Of a stretch of 64,000 nt of DNA, positions 8,764 to 18,285 are shown piece after piece. The stretch is from Termitidicoccus mucosus (GTDB lineage: Bacteria; Verrucomicrobiota; Verrucomicrobiia; Opitutales; Opitutaceae), in assembly GCF_038725785.1 (NCBI RefSeq), contig NZ_CP109796.1, positions 5,270,001 to 5,334,000 of the forward strand, written 5' to 3'. How positions within the stretch are numbered: position 1 is the stretch's first letter; each line of letters begins with the position of its first letter. The notes under the pieces are model-generated. The model made no database searches. It was not told the DNA's origin and worked only from the letters and a program-made list of their open reading frames with translations. Position numbers and translations under genes: made by a program.

Positions 8764-9576
8764 ATGATTCCCATCAAAAACAAGGAAGGGATCGCCCGCA
8801 TGCGCGACGCATGCGCCGTCGCCGCGAATGTCCTGCACGAGCTCAAACAGCAAGTGCAGCCCGGTATCACCACTTACGACTTGGATCAAACCGCCCGGAA
8901 GCTCATCGAGGCGCACGGCGCGAAAAGCGCCTGCCACGGCTACCAAGTCCGCGGAGCCCCGCCTTATCCGGCCTACGCCTGCCTCTCGGTCAACGAGGAA
9001 GTCGTCCACGGCATAGGCAGCATGAAACGCATCCTGCGCGACGGCGACATCATCGCCCTCGACATTAGCATCTGGTATAACGGCTACGTCGGCGACAATG
9101 CCCTCACCGTTCCCGTCGGCCGGATTCCCCCCCGCGTCGCGGAACTGCTCCGCGTCACCGAGGAGGCCCGCGCCCTCGGCATCGCCCAGGCGACCGTCGG
9201 CAACCGCATCGGCGACATCTCCGAGGCCATCCAGCGCTACGTCGAAGCCCACGGCTTCGGCATCGTCCGCGACATGGTCGGCCACGGTGTCGGCACCTCG
9301 ATGCACGAGGAGCCGCAAATCCCGAACTTCGCCGACCGCAAGAAAAACCGCACCGAGCTCATCAAGCCCGGCATGACCCTCGCCATCGAACCCATGGTGA
9401 ACCTGGGCGGATGGAAGACGAAAATGCTCTCCGATGGATGGACCGTCGTCTCCGCCGACGGCTCTCCCTCCGCCCACTTCGAGCACACCGTGCTCACCAC
9501 GGAAAAAGGCCCGGAAATTCTCACCCTCCCCGGCCCTGTTTCCTTTCCCGCCGCGGCTTCCGTCGCCGCCCGTTAA
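8764..9576 (+). CDS. map: Type I methionine aminopeptidase
   Basis: The protein is 270 aa, normal for type I MetAP, which removes the initiator methionine from new proteins. All five metal ligands are visible at family spacing: Asp100 (ALDISIW), Asp111 (VGDNA), His174 (MVGHGVGTSMHEEP), Glu209 (AIEPM) and Glu240 (HFEHT). There is no N-terminal zinc finger. It is the last gene before rpsM (51-bp gap); infA and rpmJ, often found here, are absent. Confidence 0.96.
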   Translation: MIPIKNKEGIARMRDACAVAANVLHELKQQVQPGITTYDLDQTARKLIEAHGAKSACHGYQVRGAPPYPAYACLSVNEEVVHGIGSMKRILRDGDIIALDISIWYNGYVGDNALTVPVGRIPPRVAELLRVTEEARALGIAQATVGNRIGDISEAIQRYVEAHGFGIVRDMVGHGVGTSMHEEPQIPNFADRKKNRTELIKPGMTLAIEPMVNLGGWKTKMLSDGWTVVSADGSPSAHFEHTVLTTEKGPEILTLPGPVSFPAAASVAAR

Positions 9577-9627
9577 AAATTTTCAGTCCAACTTAAACTT
9601 TCAACTTAAACACTAACTTAAATCACT

Positions 9628-10008
9628 ATGCCACGTCTCCTCGGTGTTGAAATCCCTGCGAAGAAGAAAGTCGCTTATTCGCTCGCCTACATCTACGGCA
9701 TCGGCCTGACCCGAGCCAACCAGATCGTCCAGGAAACCGGACTCGATCCCAACATGCGCGCCTCGGACCTCACCGAGGAGCAGCTCAACAAAATCCTCCA
9801 GGTCATCACGGAGCACAAATGGGTCGTCGAAGGCGACCTCCGCCGCGCCCACACCGCCGACCTCAAGCGCCTTCAGGCCATCGGCTGCTACCGGGGCATC
9901 CGCCATCGCCGCAGCCTCCCCGTGCGCGGCCAGCGCACCTCCACCAACGCCCGCACCCGCAAGGGCCCCCGCCGCACCGTCGGCGTCACCAAGGCTCCCG
10001 CCAAATAA
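9628..10008 (+). CDS. rpsM: 30S ribosomal protein S13
   Basis: The protein is 126 aa. It begins [20 protein letters not shown] and holds the helix-two-turn-helix segment '[20 protein letters not shown]' and the basic C-terminal '[18 protein letters not shown]' and '[13 protein letters not shown]' motifs. S13 in the 30S head contacts the P-site tRNA and bridges to the 50S. It starts the alpha-operon part (rpsM-rpsK-rpsD-rpoA-rplQ). Confidence 0.97.
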   Translation: MPRLLGVEIPAKKKVAYSLAYIYGIGLTRANQIVQETGLDPNMRASDLTEEQLNKILQVITEHKWVVEGDLRRAHTADLKRLQAIGCYRGIRHRRSLPVRGQRTSTNARTRKGPRRTVGVTKAPAK

Positions 10009-10025
10009 CCTTACCACCACCCGCC

Positions 10026-10640
10026 ATGGCTGAAGAAAATTCCGAACCCAAGAACGAGAAGCCCGTCGCTCCCCAGGCCGCCGCCGAGAAGCCGGCAAAG
10101 GCCCCCAAGGCCGCCAAGGGCAAAAAGGACGCCGCTGCGCCCGCCGCCGAGGCTCCTGCGGCCGCGCCCGCTACCGCTCCCGCCGAGAAACCCGTCGAAC
10201 TCGTCGGCGGCGTGGCCAAGCAGCCCACCGCCGAGGATCTCCTCAAGGAAGAGATCGGTGCCATCAAGATCCGCAAGGCCAAGGGCTCGAAAAACATCAC
10301 CTCGGGCGTCGTCAACGTCCTCGCCTCCTTCAACAACACCATCGTGTCCATCACCGACGCGAAAGGCGCCGTCATCGCTTGGTCCAGCGCCGGCAAGTGC
10401 AACTTCCGCGGCTCCCGCAAGTCCACAGCCTACGCCGCCCAAGTCGTCGCTCAGGACGCCGCCCGCAACGCCATGTCGCACGGCCTGAAGGACGTCGTCA
10501 TCAAAGTCTCCGGCCCCGGCCTCGGACGCGACTCCGCCGTCCGCGCCATCCAGGCCATCGGACTCGAGATCACCTCCATCATCGACGTGACGCCCGTCCC
10601 CCACAACGGCTGCCGCCCGCCCAAGCGTCGCCGCGTCTAA
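10026..10640 (+). CDS. rpsK: 30S ribosomal protein S11 with long N-terminal extension
   Basis: From the ATG at 10026 the protein is 204 aa; typical S11 is about 129. The conserved core starts near residue 85 ('[20 protein letters not shown]', then '[19 protein letters not shown]' and the invariant end '[13 protein letters not shown]'). The first 75-80 residues are a low-complexity Ala/Pro/Lys/Glu tail (repeats like [13 protein letters not shown]). The frame is open further upstream, but this ATG lies 17 bp after rpsM as expected. S11 forms part of the platform near the E site. Confidence 0.93.
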   Translation: MAEENSEPKNEKPVAPQAAAEKPAKAPKAAKGKKDAAAPAAEAPAAAPATAPAEKPVELVGGVAKQPTAEDLLKEEIGAIKIRKAKGSKNITSGVVNVLASFNNTIVSITDAKGAVIAWSSAGKCNFRGSRKSTAYAAQVVAQDAARNAMSHGLKDVVIKVSGPGLGRDSAVRAIQAIGLEITSIIDVTPVPHNGCRPPKRRRV

Positions 10641-10680
10641 AACTTCAACTTCAACTTAAAAACTTAACTCAACACTCACC

Positions 10681-11292
10681 ATGGCTCGTTATACCGGCCC
10701 AACCACCCGCATCAGCCGCCGCTTTTCCCAGCCCATCTTTGGCGCGACCAAGGCCTACGAAAAACGCACCTATCCGCCCGGGCAGCACGGCCCGAAACTC
10801 CGCCGCAAAGTCTCTGAATACGCCGTCGGCCTGAACGAAAAGCAGAAACTCCGCTACACCTACGGCCTGCTCGAGCGCCAGTTCCGCCTCGTCTTCGCCA
10901 AGGCCAAGCGCACCCGCGGCGTCACCGGCGAAGTCTTCCTCCAGCTCCTCGAAACCCGCCTCGACAGCGTCGTGTATCTTCTCGGCTTTGCTAAAAGCCG
11001 CGCCGCCGCCCGCCAGCTCGTCAACCACGGCCACATCCGCGTGAACGGCCGCAAGGTGGACATCGCCAGCAGCTCCGTGAAGCCCGGTGACGAAATCGAA
11101 GTCAAGAACGTCCCCACCTCGCGCCAGCTCGCCACCCGCAACATCGAGGAAAGCCGCGCGCGCAACGTCCCCGGCTGGCTCACTCTCGACGCCGAAAACC
11201 TCAAGGGCACCGTGAACCGTCTTCCCACCCGCGACGAGATGGAACCCGGCATCAATGAGCAGCTCATCGTCGAATTTTACTCGCGCTTCTGA
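10681..11292 (+). CDS. rpsD: 30S ribosomal protein S4
   Basis: The protein is 203 aa, standard. It starts MARYTGPTTRISRRF, lacks the N-terminal zinc cysteines, and has 'YPPGQHGPKLRRKVSEYAVG' and the S4 RNA-binding domain 'RLDSVVYLLGFAKSRAAARQ' with 'LVNHGHIRVNGRKVDI'. S4 initiates 30S assembly and in E. coli represses the alpha operon. rpoA follows after 133 bp. Confidence 0.97.
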   Translation: MARYTGPTTRISRRFSQPIFGATKAYEKRTYPPGQHGPKLRRKVSEYAVGLNEKQKLRYTYGLLERQFRLVFAKAKRTRGVTGEVFLQLLETRLDSVVYLLGFAKSRAAARQLVNHGHIRVNGRKVDIASSSVKPGDEIEVKNVPTSRQLATRNIEESRARNVPGWLTLDAENLKGTVNRLPTRDEMEPGINEQLIVEFYSRF

Positions 11293-11425
11293 GTCAACAA
11301 CCGCTCAAGTTTAAGGAAACCGTCTAAATCGCGCCCCTGCCTCTGGCGGCTCGACACCCGATGGAACACCGACAACAAGCCCGGTTCACAACACAACCTC
11401 GCATCTAAACTTCTCCACCATCGCC

Positions 11426-12427
11426 ATGCCCAAACGTCTCGGAAAGTTCGAACTCCCCTCCAAGCTCGCCAAAATCGAGGAAGGCTCCACGCCGACATAC
11501 GCCAAGTTTGTCGCCGAACCGTTCGAAGCCGGCTACGGCCACACCATCGGCAACTCCCTGCGCCGCGTCCTCCTCTCCTCCATCGAAGGCTCCGCCATCT
11601 CCTCGATCAGGATCGAGGGCGTGAACCATGAATTCCAGAGCATCGACGGCGTCGTCGAGGATGTCACCGACATCGTCCTCAACCTGAAAAAGATCCTCAT
11701 CGTCTCGGAAAAACGCGACCCCCTCACCCTCCGCATCAGCGTCAACCGCGAGGGCTCCGTGACCGCCGCCGACATCCAGGCCGATGCCAACATCCGCATC
11801 GTCAACCCCGAGCAGGTCATCTGCACCCTCGACAAGGCCAAGCCCTTCGAGGCCGAGGTCGAGATCAAGACCGGCCGCGGTTACTATCCCGGCGAGCAGA
11901 ACAAAAAGGAGGACCAGCCCATCGGCGTCATCCCCATCGACTCGCTCTTCTCCCCGGTCAGGCTCGTCAAGTATTCCGTTGAAAACACCCGCGTCGGCCA
12001 GATCACCGACTACGACAAGCTCATCCTCGAAGTCTGGACCGACGGACGCATCACCCCCGACGACGCGCTCAAGCAGGCCTCCTCTATCCTCGCCCATCAC
12101 CTCGACGTCTTCAACCGCGTCAGCAACGAGGAATACGTGTTCGAGACCCAGGCCAGCGAAGTAAGCGAAGAGCAGAACAAGCTCCGCAAGCTCCTGAACA
12201 TGTCGGTCAACGAAATCGAACTCTCCGTCCGCGCCGCGAACTGTCTGAACAACGCCAACATCACCACCGTCGGCGAACTCGCGATGAAGACCGAGCAGGA
12301 AATGCTCAAGTATCGCAACTTTGGCAAAAAGTCCCTCAACGAAATCAAGGACAAGCTCGAAGCCCTCGGCCTTTCGCTGGGCATGAAATTCGACGAGCGC
12401 CTCCTCGATTCCCGCAAGGACGTCTGA
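11426..12427 (+). CDS. rpoA: RNA polymerase alpha subunit
   Basis: The protein is 333 aa, standard. The N-terminal assembly domain carries 'EPFEAGYGHTIGNSLRRVLL' and 'INHEF'-type sequence ('GVNHEFQSIDGVVEDVTDIV'); the C-terminal domain (from about residue 255) has the DNA- and activator-binding helices 'RAANCLNNANITTVGELAMK' and 'RNFGKKSLNEIKDKLEALGL'. It is the scaffold for RNA polymerase assembly and UP-element contact. A palindromic A/T-rich element separates it from rplQ. Confidence 0.97.
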   Translation: MPKRLGKFELPSKLAKIEEGSTPTYAKFVAEPFEAGYGHTIGNSLRRVLLSSIEGSAISSIRIEGVNHEFQSIDGVVEDVTDIVLNLKKILIVSEKRDPLTLRISVNREGSVTAADIQADANIRIVNPEQVICTLDKAKPFEAEVEIKTGRGYYPGEQNKKEDQPIGVIPIDSLFSPVRLVKYSVENTRVGQITDYDKLILEVWTDGRITPDDALKQASSILAHHLDVFNRVSNEEYVFETQASEVSEEQNKLRKLLNMSVNEIELSVRAANCLNNANITTVGELAMKTEQEMLKYRNFGKKSLNEIKDKLEALGLSLGMKFDERLLDSRKDV

Positions 12428-12540
12428 AATAATTAAGGATTAATAATTAATAATTAAAAATTAAAAAACGCGAGATCGCGCCACGGCGCGGAAGCGCCTC
12501 CATTCTTAATTTTTAATTCTTAATTATTAATTACTCATCC
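12428..12540. repeat. A/T-rich palindromic element between rpoA and rplQ
   Basis: In a 65% G+C region, this 110-bp spacer has two A/T-only arms made of the words TTAATAATTAA and AATTAAAAATTAA (12434-12468) and their complement (12501-12534), around a G+C-rich centre with its own small stems (CGCGAGATCGCG at 12469-12480; GGCGC…GCGCC). A single arm of the same word type lies just before uvrA. It is not a normal terminator since rplQ follows in the same direction. Confidence 0.8.
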
Positions 12541-12620
12541 CGCCCCTCGCGCCGCCCGCTGCCGTTGAACGCTGCGACCGGGTTGCCGAACGGGGGGCCA
12601 AACCAAGAAAGAAAAACACC

Positions 12621-13160
12621 ATGCGTCACAACAAACACCGCGCCTCCCTCGGCGTGACCCGCGAACACCGCGCCGCCATGCTCTCGAACCTTGGCGCCTC
12701 GCTCATCAAGCACGGTCGTATCCAGACCACGCTTACGAAGGCCAAGGCCCTGCGCCCCTTCATCGAGAAGGCCATCACCAAGGCCAAGAAAGCCGCGGCC
12801 AAGACCGAGGCCAAGGATGCCATCCATCTGCGCCGCCTCGCCCTTCGCGACATCCGCGACGAGGAGGCCGTCAAGCTGCTCTTCACCGAGAAGCACAAGG
12901 ACTTTGCCAATCGTCCCGGCGGCTACACCCGCATCTACAAGCTCGGCGCGCGCATCAGCGACGCCGCCGAAATGGCCCTGATCGAGTTCGTTCCCGCGGA
13001 CGATCCCGGTTACAAGAAGAAGAGCCGCAAAAACGCCGCCAAGGCGAAGAAAGCCGCCAAGACCAAGACCGCCGAGCCCGAGGCCAAGGAAGCTCCGGCA
13101 GCCGAGGCCCCCGCGGCCGAGGTGCCTGCCGCCGCCGAAGGCGAAGCGAAAAAAGACTGA
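12621..13160 (+). CDS. rplQ: 50S ribosomal protein L17 with C-terminal extension
   Basis: The protein is 179 aa against about 120-130 for typical L17. The core, residues 1-125, begins MRHNKHRASLGVTREHRAAM and holds 'LSNLGASLIKHGRIQTTLTK' and 'NRPGGYTRIYKLGARISDAA'. The last 50 residues are Ala/Lys/Glu-rich (AKKAAKTKTAEPEAKEAPAA), probably disordered. It is the last gene of the ribosomal superoperon and is followed by a terminator. Confidence 0.95.
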   Translation: MRHNKHRASLGVTREHRAAMLSNLGASLIKHGRIQTTLTKAKALRPFIEKAITKAKKAAAKTEAKDAIHLRRLALRDIRDEEAVKLLFTEKHKDFANRPGGYTRIYKLGARISDAAEMALIEFVPADDPGYKKKSRKNAAKAKKAAKTKTAEPEAKEAPAAEAPAAEVPAAAEGEAKKD

Positions 13161-13194
13161 GCGGTTTGCCTGCCCTGATCTTTTCCTCCCAAAT

Positions 13195-13221
13195 GCGCCG
13201 GAATTTTCCGGCGCGTTTTTT
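13195..13221 (+). terminator. Rho-independent terminator of the ribosomal superoperon
   Basis: GCGCCGGAA (13195-13203) pairs with TTCCGGCGC (13206-13214), immediately followed by GTTTTTT and more T-rich sequence. It lies 35 bp after the rplQ stop. The stem, short loop and T run make this the most convincing intrinsic terminator in the window. Confidence 0.85.
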
Positions 13222-13268
13222 ATTTCGCTGGATCGGATGGCGACCTCCCGATCCGCGCGGCAACACAT

Positions 13269-13387
13269 GCAGCGCATCCCTGCCTGCCGTCAAAACAGAA
13301 GGCGCGAAGCGCCGCTGACTCTTTTCAAAAAAAACAAATGAGCGCTTCATACGATAAAATAACGACGGCAGGCAGGGATGCCTGCGC
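13269..13387. repeat. Palindromic repeat family P1, copy A
   Basis: First of four copies in this window of an element about 120-140 bp long. Terminal inverted repeats read GCGCATCCCTGCCTGCCGTC on the left and the complement of GCAGGCATCCCTGCCTGCC on the right. The inside holds the family's small hairpin GGCGCGAAGCGCC followed by GCTGA, then an A-rich stretch and a second, degraded stem. It sits between the convergent genes rplQ and clpB, after the terminator. Confidence 0.85.
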
Positions 13388-13469
13388 CACGCGCTGACGC
13401 GATCTCGCAACCGCCCTGCGGCGTGTTTTCCCTTCGTGCGCGGCAGCGCCTGTGGCGCTTCCTGCCTGC

Positions 13470-16061
13470 TCAGCCTTTCACCTCCATCGCCAGATCGTCG
13501 TTCTTGGCGGTGAACTTCACCGCCGCGCCCTCGGGGATTTCCCCGCCGACCAGGCCCCGGGCAAGCTTGGTTTCGACCTGGCGTTGCAGGAAGCGTTTCA
13601 GCGGGCGCGCCCCGAACACCGGATCGTAGCCGCGCTCGCCGACCCATTCCTTCGTCTTTTTGTCCATCGCCACGGTCACGCGGCGGTCGGCGAGGCGCTG
13701 GTTCAGGTCGGCCACCAGCAGGTCCACGATTTGCGTGATTTCCTCCAGCGTGAGCGGCTTGAAGAGAACGGTCTCGTCGATGCGGTTCAGGAACTCCGGG
13801 CGGAAGCTGCGGCGCAACTCGGTCATCACGCTCTCGCGCACGGACTCGGGGATGGTGTCGCCCGTCACGCCTTCCAGCAGGAAGCGGCTGCCGAGGTTCG
13901 AGGTCATGATGATGATGGTGTTCTTGAAGTCCACCGTGCGGCCCTGCGAGTCGGTGATGCGGCCGTCGTCGAGGACTTGTAACAGAACATTGAATACATC
14001 GGGATGCGCCTTTTCGATTTCGTCGAAGAGCACGACGGCGTAGGGTTTGCGGCGCACGGCCTCGGTGAGCTGGCCGCCCTCGTCGTAACCGACGTAGCCG
14101 GGAGGCGCGCCGATGAGGCGGGCGACGCTGTGCTTCTCCATGTATTCGGACATGTCGATGCGCGTGACCGCGGCCTCGCTGTCGAAGAGCGTCTCGGCGA
14201 GCGTTTTCGCAAGCTCGGTCTTGCCCACGCCGGTCGGGCCGAGGAAGAGGAAGCTGCCGACCGGACGGCGCGGGTCCTTGATGCCGGCGCGCGCGCGCAG
14301 GATGGCCTCGCTCACGAGCCGCACGGCCTCGTCCTGGCCGATGACGCGGCGGTGGAGCACGTCGCCGAGGCGCAGGAGTTTCTCGCGCTCGCTTTCGACC
14401 AGGCGCGTGACAGGGATGCCCGACCACTTGGCCACCACCTCGGCGATCTCCTCGGCGGAAACCTCCTCCTTGAAGAGCTCGGTCTTGGCCTCGGTTTTTT
14501 CGAGCTTGGTCAATTCGGACTCGAGCTGCGGGATTTTGCCGTGGCGCAGCTCGGCGAGTTTGTTGAGGTCGTAGGCGCGCTCGGCCTTTTCCATGGCGAG
14601 GCGCGCGGCGTCGAGCTCTTCGCGAACCTTGCGCACGCGGTTGACGGCGGCTTTTTCCTTTTCCCATTTGGCGCGGAGCGCGGCGGTCTCGGTGCGCGCG
14701 TCGGCGAGTTCCCTGCGCAGCGCGTCGAGCCGGTGTTTGGAGGCGTCGTCCTTTTCGAGCTTGAGCGCGGCCTCCTCGATTTCGAGCTGGAGGACGCGGC
14801 GCTGGAGGGCGTCGAGTTCCTGCGGCGCGGAATCCATCTCGGTGCGGATCATCGCGCAGGCCTCGTCCACGAGGTCGATGGCCTTGTCGGGCAGGAAACG
14901 GTCGGAGATGTAGCGGTTGGAGAGCGTGACGGCGCTGACGAGCGCGTTGTCCTGGATGCGCACGCCGTGGTGCAGCTCGAAGCGCTCCTTCAGGCCGCGC
15001 AGGATCGAGATGGCATCCTCGACGGATGGCGGCTCGACGAGCACGGGCTGGAAGCGGCGTTCGAGCGCGGCGTCCTTTTCGATGTGCTTGCGGTATTCGT
15101 CGAGCGTGGTCGCGCCGATGCAGTGCAGCTCGCCGCGCGCGAGCATGGGCTTGAGCAGGTTGCCGGCGTCCATCGCGCCGTCGGTCTTGCCGGCGCCGAC
15201 GATGGTGTGAAGCTCGTCGATGAAGAGGAGGATGCGGCCGTCGCTTTCCTTGACTTCCTTGAGCACGGCCTTGAGGCGTTCCTCGAATTCGCCGCGGTAT
15301 TTCGCGCCGGCGATGAGCGCGCCCATGTCGAGCGCGAAGATGGTCTTGTCCTTGATGCCTTCGGGCACGTCGCCGCGCACGATGCGCTGGGCGAGGCCCT
15401 CGACGATGGCGGTCTTGCCGACGCCGGGTTCGCCGATGAGCACGGGGTTGTTTTTGGTTTTGCGCGAGAGGATGCGGATGGCGCGCCGGATTTCGTCGTC
15501 GCGGCCGATGACGGGGTCCATCTTGCCCTTCTTCGCCTGGGCGACGAGGTCGATGCCGTATTTTTCGAGCGCCTGGTAGGTGGCCTCGGGATTGTCGGTG
15601 GTCACGCGCTGGTTGCCGCGCAGTTCGCGCAATGTTTTCAGCACGGCGTCGCGGTCGAGGTTGAAGGATTTGAAGCAGCTCGCGAGCGCCTCGGGTTTCG
15701 CGACCTCGATGAGCGCGAGGAAAAGATGCTCCACGCTGACGAAATCGTCCTTGAGCTTTTCGGCTTCCTTCTCGGCGCGGGTGAGCACTTCGTTGACGGC
15801 CTGCGTGACGTAGATTTTGGATACATCCACGCTGCCGGAGACGCGCGGCAGCCGGTCGAGCTCGCGCTCGGCGACGAGGGCGAGAGCGCTGGTAGCGAGG
15901 CCGAGTTTTTCGACGAGCGCGGGCACGAGGCCGTCCTCCTGCGCGAGCAGCGCGTGCAGGAGGTGCCAGGTATCGACTTCGTTGTTCTGGCGGCGGCGCG
16001 CCTCGGTCTGGGCGTCGGTGATCGCCTGGCGCGACATGACGGTGAGTTTTTGAAAATCCAT
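13470..16061 (-). CDS. clpB: ATP-dependent disaggregase ClpB
   Basis: The protein is 863 aa, the standard ClpB length. It starts [20 protein letters not shown] (Clp N domain repeats to about 145). AAA+ domain 1 has Walker [10 protein letters not shown] and '[14 protein letters not shown]'; a long charged coiled coil (the ClpB middle domain, about 400-520) follows; AAA+ domain 2 has Walker [13 protein letters not shown] and '[19 protein letters not shown]'. With DnaK it reactivates aggregated proteins after stress. It is transcribed towards rplQ; the 300-bp gap between holds a terminator and repeat copy A. No clear heat-shock inverted repeat was seen upstream. Confidence 0.97.
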   Translation of the reverse strand: MDFQKLTVMSRQAITDAQTEARRRQNNEVDTWHLLHALLAQEDGLVPALVEKLGLATSALALVAERELDRLPRVSGSVDVSKIYVTQAVNEVLTRAEKEAEKLKDDFVSVEHLFLALIEVAKPEALASCFKSFNLDRDAVLKTLRELRGNQRVTTDNPEATYQALEKYGIDLVAQAKKGKMDPVIGRDDEIRRAIRILSRKTKNNPVLIGEPGVGKTAIVEGLAQRIVRGDVPEGIKDKTIFALDMGALIAGAKYRGEFEERLKAVLKEVKESDGRILLFIDELHTIVGAGKTDGAMDAGNLLKPMLARGELHCIGATTLDEYRKHIEKDAALERRFQPVLVEPPSVEDAISILRGLKERFELHHGVRIQDNALVSAVTLSNRYISDRFLPDKAIDLVDEACAMIRTEMDSAPQELDALQRRVLQLEIEEAALKLEKDDASKHRLDALRRELADARTETAALRAKWEKEKAAVNRVRKVREELDAARLAMEKAERAYDLNKLAELRHGKIPQLESELTKLEKTEAKTELFKEEVSAEEIAEVVAKWSGIPVTRLVESEREKLLRLGDVLHRRVIGQDEAVRLVSEAILRARAGIKDPRRPVGSFLFLGPTGVGKTELAKTLAETLFDSEAAVTRIDMSEYMEKHSVARLIGAPPGYVGYDEGGQLTEAVRRKPYAVVLFDEIEKAHPDVFNVLLQVLDDGRITDSQGRTVDFKNTIIIMTSNLGSRFLLEGVTGDTIPESVRESVMTELRRSFRPEFLNRIDETVLFKPLTLEEITQIVDLLVADLNQRLADRRVTVAMDKKTKEWVGERGYDPVFGARPLKRFLQRQVETKLARGLVGGEIPEGAAVKFTAKNDDLAMEVKG

Positions 16062-16202
16062 GATGGATATTCTATCGCAAACGGCGTGCCGCGCGAGTCT
16101 TCAGTGTCGTGCGAGGGAGGCGGGGAGGGGGAGGGGAGCGGGTGTGACACCGGGCGCGCCGGGGTGTCGCGACGCGTCACAATGCCGGGACAAAACGCGC
16201 GG

Positions 16203-16240
16203 ATGAACGGAAATTCATCCGCCCTTCATCACGCGTTCAT
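16203..16240 (+). promoter_or_regulatory. Triple TTCAT direct repeat, candidate operator of the arn operon
   Basis: TTCAT occurs at 16214, 16225 and 16236, three copies at an exact 11-bp period, with an inverted ATGAA at 16203, also 11 bp away. OmpR-family regulators (PmrA, PhoP, PhoB) bind half-sites repeated at one helical turn. The operon downstream ends with such a regulator (23820-24494). It lies in the 364-bp gap between clpB and arnT, the rest of which contains only a G-rich stretch (near 16110-16145) and no gene. Confidence 0.55.
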
Positions 16241-16425
16241 TTGGCGGTGGCAGACTGCGGGGCAACATGTCGTTTCGAGAAAGATGCAGCGATGTCACGG
16301 CCGCGTGCCTGCGGTGGCTTTCGATTGGCGGGGGCTTTGTCTGCTGGGTGATCGGGCGGGCATGCGCCGGCAGGTCGGAGCGGTGTTCCTGTCCGGAGAA
16401 CCGTCATTCCCAATCGTTTGACCCC

Positions 16426-18285
16426 GTGCCTCCCTCGTCGCATCAGAACGAATTTTCGCCAACCGGCGCGGACCTGAGCGCCGCGGTGACGGACGGGGAT
16501 CGCCGTGCCTGGCGGCGCGATCTGCTGCTGCTCGCGTTGCTGGGCGCGGTGTGGTTTTTCGTCGCGCTGGGGCTGCGTCCGCTGGGCAATCCCGACGAGG
16601 GGCGCTACGCGGAAATCCCGCGCGAGATGGCCGCCTCGGGCGATTTCGTGACGCCCCGGCTCAACGGCGTGAAATATTTCGAGAAGCCGCCGCTGCTTTA
16701 CTGGCTTTCCGCCGCCACGTTCCAGATCGCCGGGGTCAATGAATTCACCGCCCGCTTCTGGAACGCGCTTTTCGCGCTGGGCGGCGTGCTCGCCACGTAT
16801 TCCGCCGCGCGCGCGCTTTACGGGCGGCGCGCCGGCTGGTGGTCGGCCATTGCGCTGGCCACGTCGTTGCTCTACTTCGGGCTCAGCCAGATGGTGCTGC
16901 TCGACATGGCCCTGGCCGCGACCATGTCGGGCGCACTCTTCGCGTTTCTGCTCGCGGTGCGCTGCCAGCGCGAGGGGGCGCGGCTGGCGTTGTTTGTGGC
17001 GTTTTACGCGTGCATGGCGCTGGCGGTCCTGGCCAAGGGGCTCGTCGGGCTGGTGCTGCCGTGCGCGGTGGCGTTTGCGTGGCTGCTGGTTTGCAACCAG
17101 TGGCGCGCGCTCCGGCCGGCGCATGTGATGGCCGGAGCGATGGTGTTTCTCGCCATCGCCGCGCCGTGGCATGTCGCGGCGGCGATGGAAAACTACTCGC
17201 CGGTGAAAGAGCGGGATTTCGCGTGGTTTTATTTTGTGCACGAGCATTTCCTGCGCTTCACGACCACCGTGCACGGGCGCGTGCAGCCGTGGTGGTTTTT
17301 CGGGCCGGTGGTGCTCGCCGGGTTTCTCCCGTGGGCGGTGTTTGTTCCGCAGGCGCTGCGGCGTTCGCTAGCCGGCGGCTGGCGGGCGAGGCGCGAGAAC
17401 CGGGAGGCGTGGTTCCTCGTGCTCTGGGTGCTGGTGACGGTCGTGTTTTTTTCCAAGTCGCAATCGAAGCTCATCCCCTACATCCTGCCGGTGTTTCCCG
17501 CGCTCGCGGTGCTGGCCGGGCGCTGGCTCGCGGAACAGTGGGGCGCCCGCGCCGTGTCGCCGGGATTGCGCCGCGGGGCGCTGGCCTTTGCCATTTTCGC
17601 GCTGGTCCTCGCCATCGGCGCGGCGGCGTGGCCGGTGCCGTCGAAATACGCATCCCTCGCGCCGGTGATCGCGCCGTGGCGCTGGGTGCTGGGGGCCGGG
17701 ATGGGGGGCGGAGCGCTGGCGCTGCTCGTCATGCTCGCCAGAAGCGCGGGGCCGGGCGCGGCGGAGGGGATGCAGCGAAGGCTGCTTGCGGGCATGGCGG
17801 TGACCTTCGCGGTGCTGTTTGTCGCGTTCAACCCGCTTGCCGAATGCTTCGATGTGCGCGGGACCAAATCCATTGCGCTCGCGCTCAAGCCGGCGCTCCG
17901 GCCCGGCGACGATGTGTTTGTGCTCGGCGATTATCCGCAGGACTTGCCGGTTTATCTCGGGCGCACCATCAGCGTGGTGAATTATGTCGGCGAGCTGAAG
18001 TTCGGCATTGAGGCCGAGCCGCATCGCACGGCGTCGCGCTTTATCGACGGCGAGGCCTTTCACGCGCGGTGGAACGGGCCGGGTCGGCCGGGCGCCGCCT
18101 ATGCGGTGCTCCAGCGGCGCGCATTGGAGAAGTGGTTTCCCGATCCCGCCGCGCGTCCCGGCGTCCTGGCGGCATCCGCGCGATTCGTTTTGGTTTCCAA
18201 TCAACACGACGGCGACCACGGCGGCGACGTATCGGACGCATCGGTCTCATCGACCCTATCAGTCTCACCCGACCAACAACCATGA
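16426..18285 (+). CDS. arnT: ArnT-type lipid A aminoarabinosyl transferase (GT83)
   Basis: An inner-membrane glycosyltransferase that moves 4-amino-4-deoxy-L-arabinose from undecaprenyl phosphate to lipid A. From the GTG at 16426 it is 619 aa (E. coli ArnT 550). The GT-C/PMT family loop after the first membrane helix carries 'NPDEGRYAEIPREMAASGDF', then 'NGVKYFEKPPLLYWL', both diagnostic. About 12 hydrophobic segments follow. The frame is open up to an ATG at 16267, but the extra residues are Cys/Arg-rich and unlike the family, so the GTG is preferred. The stop overlaps the arnB start (ATGA), implying coupling. Confidence 0.9.
   Translation: MPPSSHQNEFSPTGADLSAAVTDGDRRAWRRDLLLLALLGAVWFFVALGLRPLGNPDEGRYAEIPREMAASGDFVTPRLNGVKYFEKPPLLYWLSAATFQIAGVNEFTARFWNALFALGGVLATYSAARALYGRRAGWWSAIALATSLLYFGLSQMVLLDMALAATMSGALFAFLLAVRCQREGARLALFVAFYACMALAVLAKGLVGLVLPCAVAFAWLLVCNQWRALRPAHVMAGAMVFLAIAAPWHVAAAMENYSPVKERDFAWFYFVHEHFLRFTTTVHGRVQPWWFFGPVVLAGFLPWAVFVPQALRRSLAGGWRARRENREAWFLVLWVLVTVVFFSKSQSKLIPYILPVFPALAVLAGRWLAEQWGARAVSPGLRRGALAFAIFALVLAIGAAAWPVPSKYASLAPVIAPWRWVLGAGMGGGALALLVMLARSAGPGAAEGMQRRLLAGMAVTFAVLFVAFNPLAECFDVRGTKSIALALKPALRPGDDVFVLGDYPQDLPVYLGRTISVVNYVGELKFGIEAEPHRTASRFIDGEAFHARWNGPGRPGAAYAVLQRRALEKWFPDPAARPGVLAASARFVLVSNQHDGDHGGDVSDASVSSTLSVSPDQQP

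Noticed and set aside
16267-16425. N-terminal extension of ArnT from the ATG at 16267
   Set aside because: The 53 extra residues are Cys/Arg-rich, unlike ArnT proteins, and run close to the candidate operator; the GTG at 16426 is more plausible.
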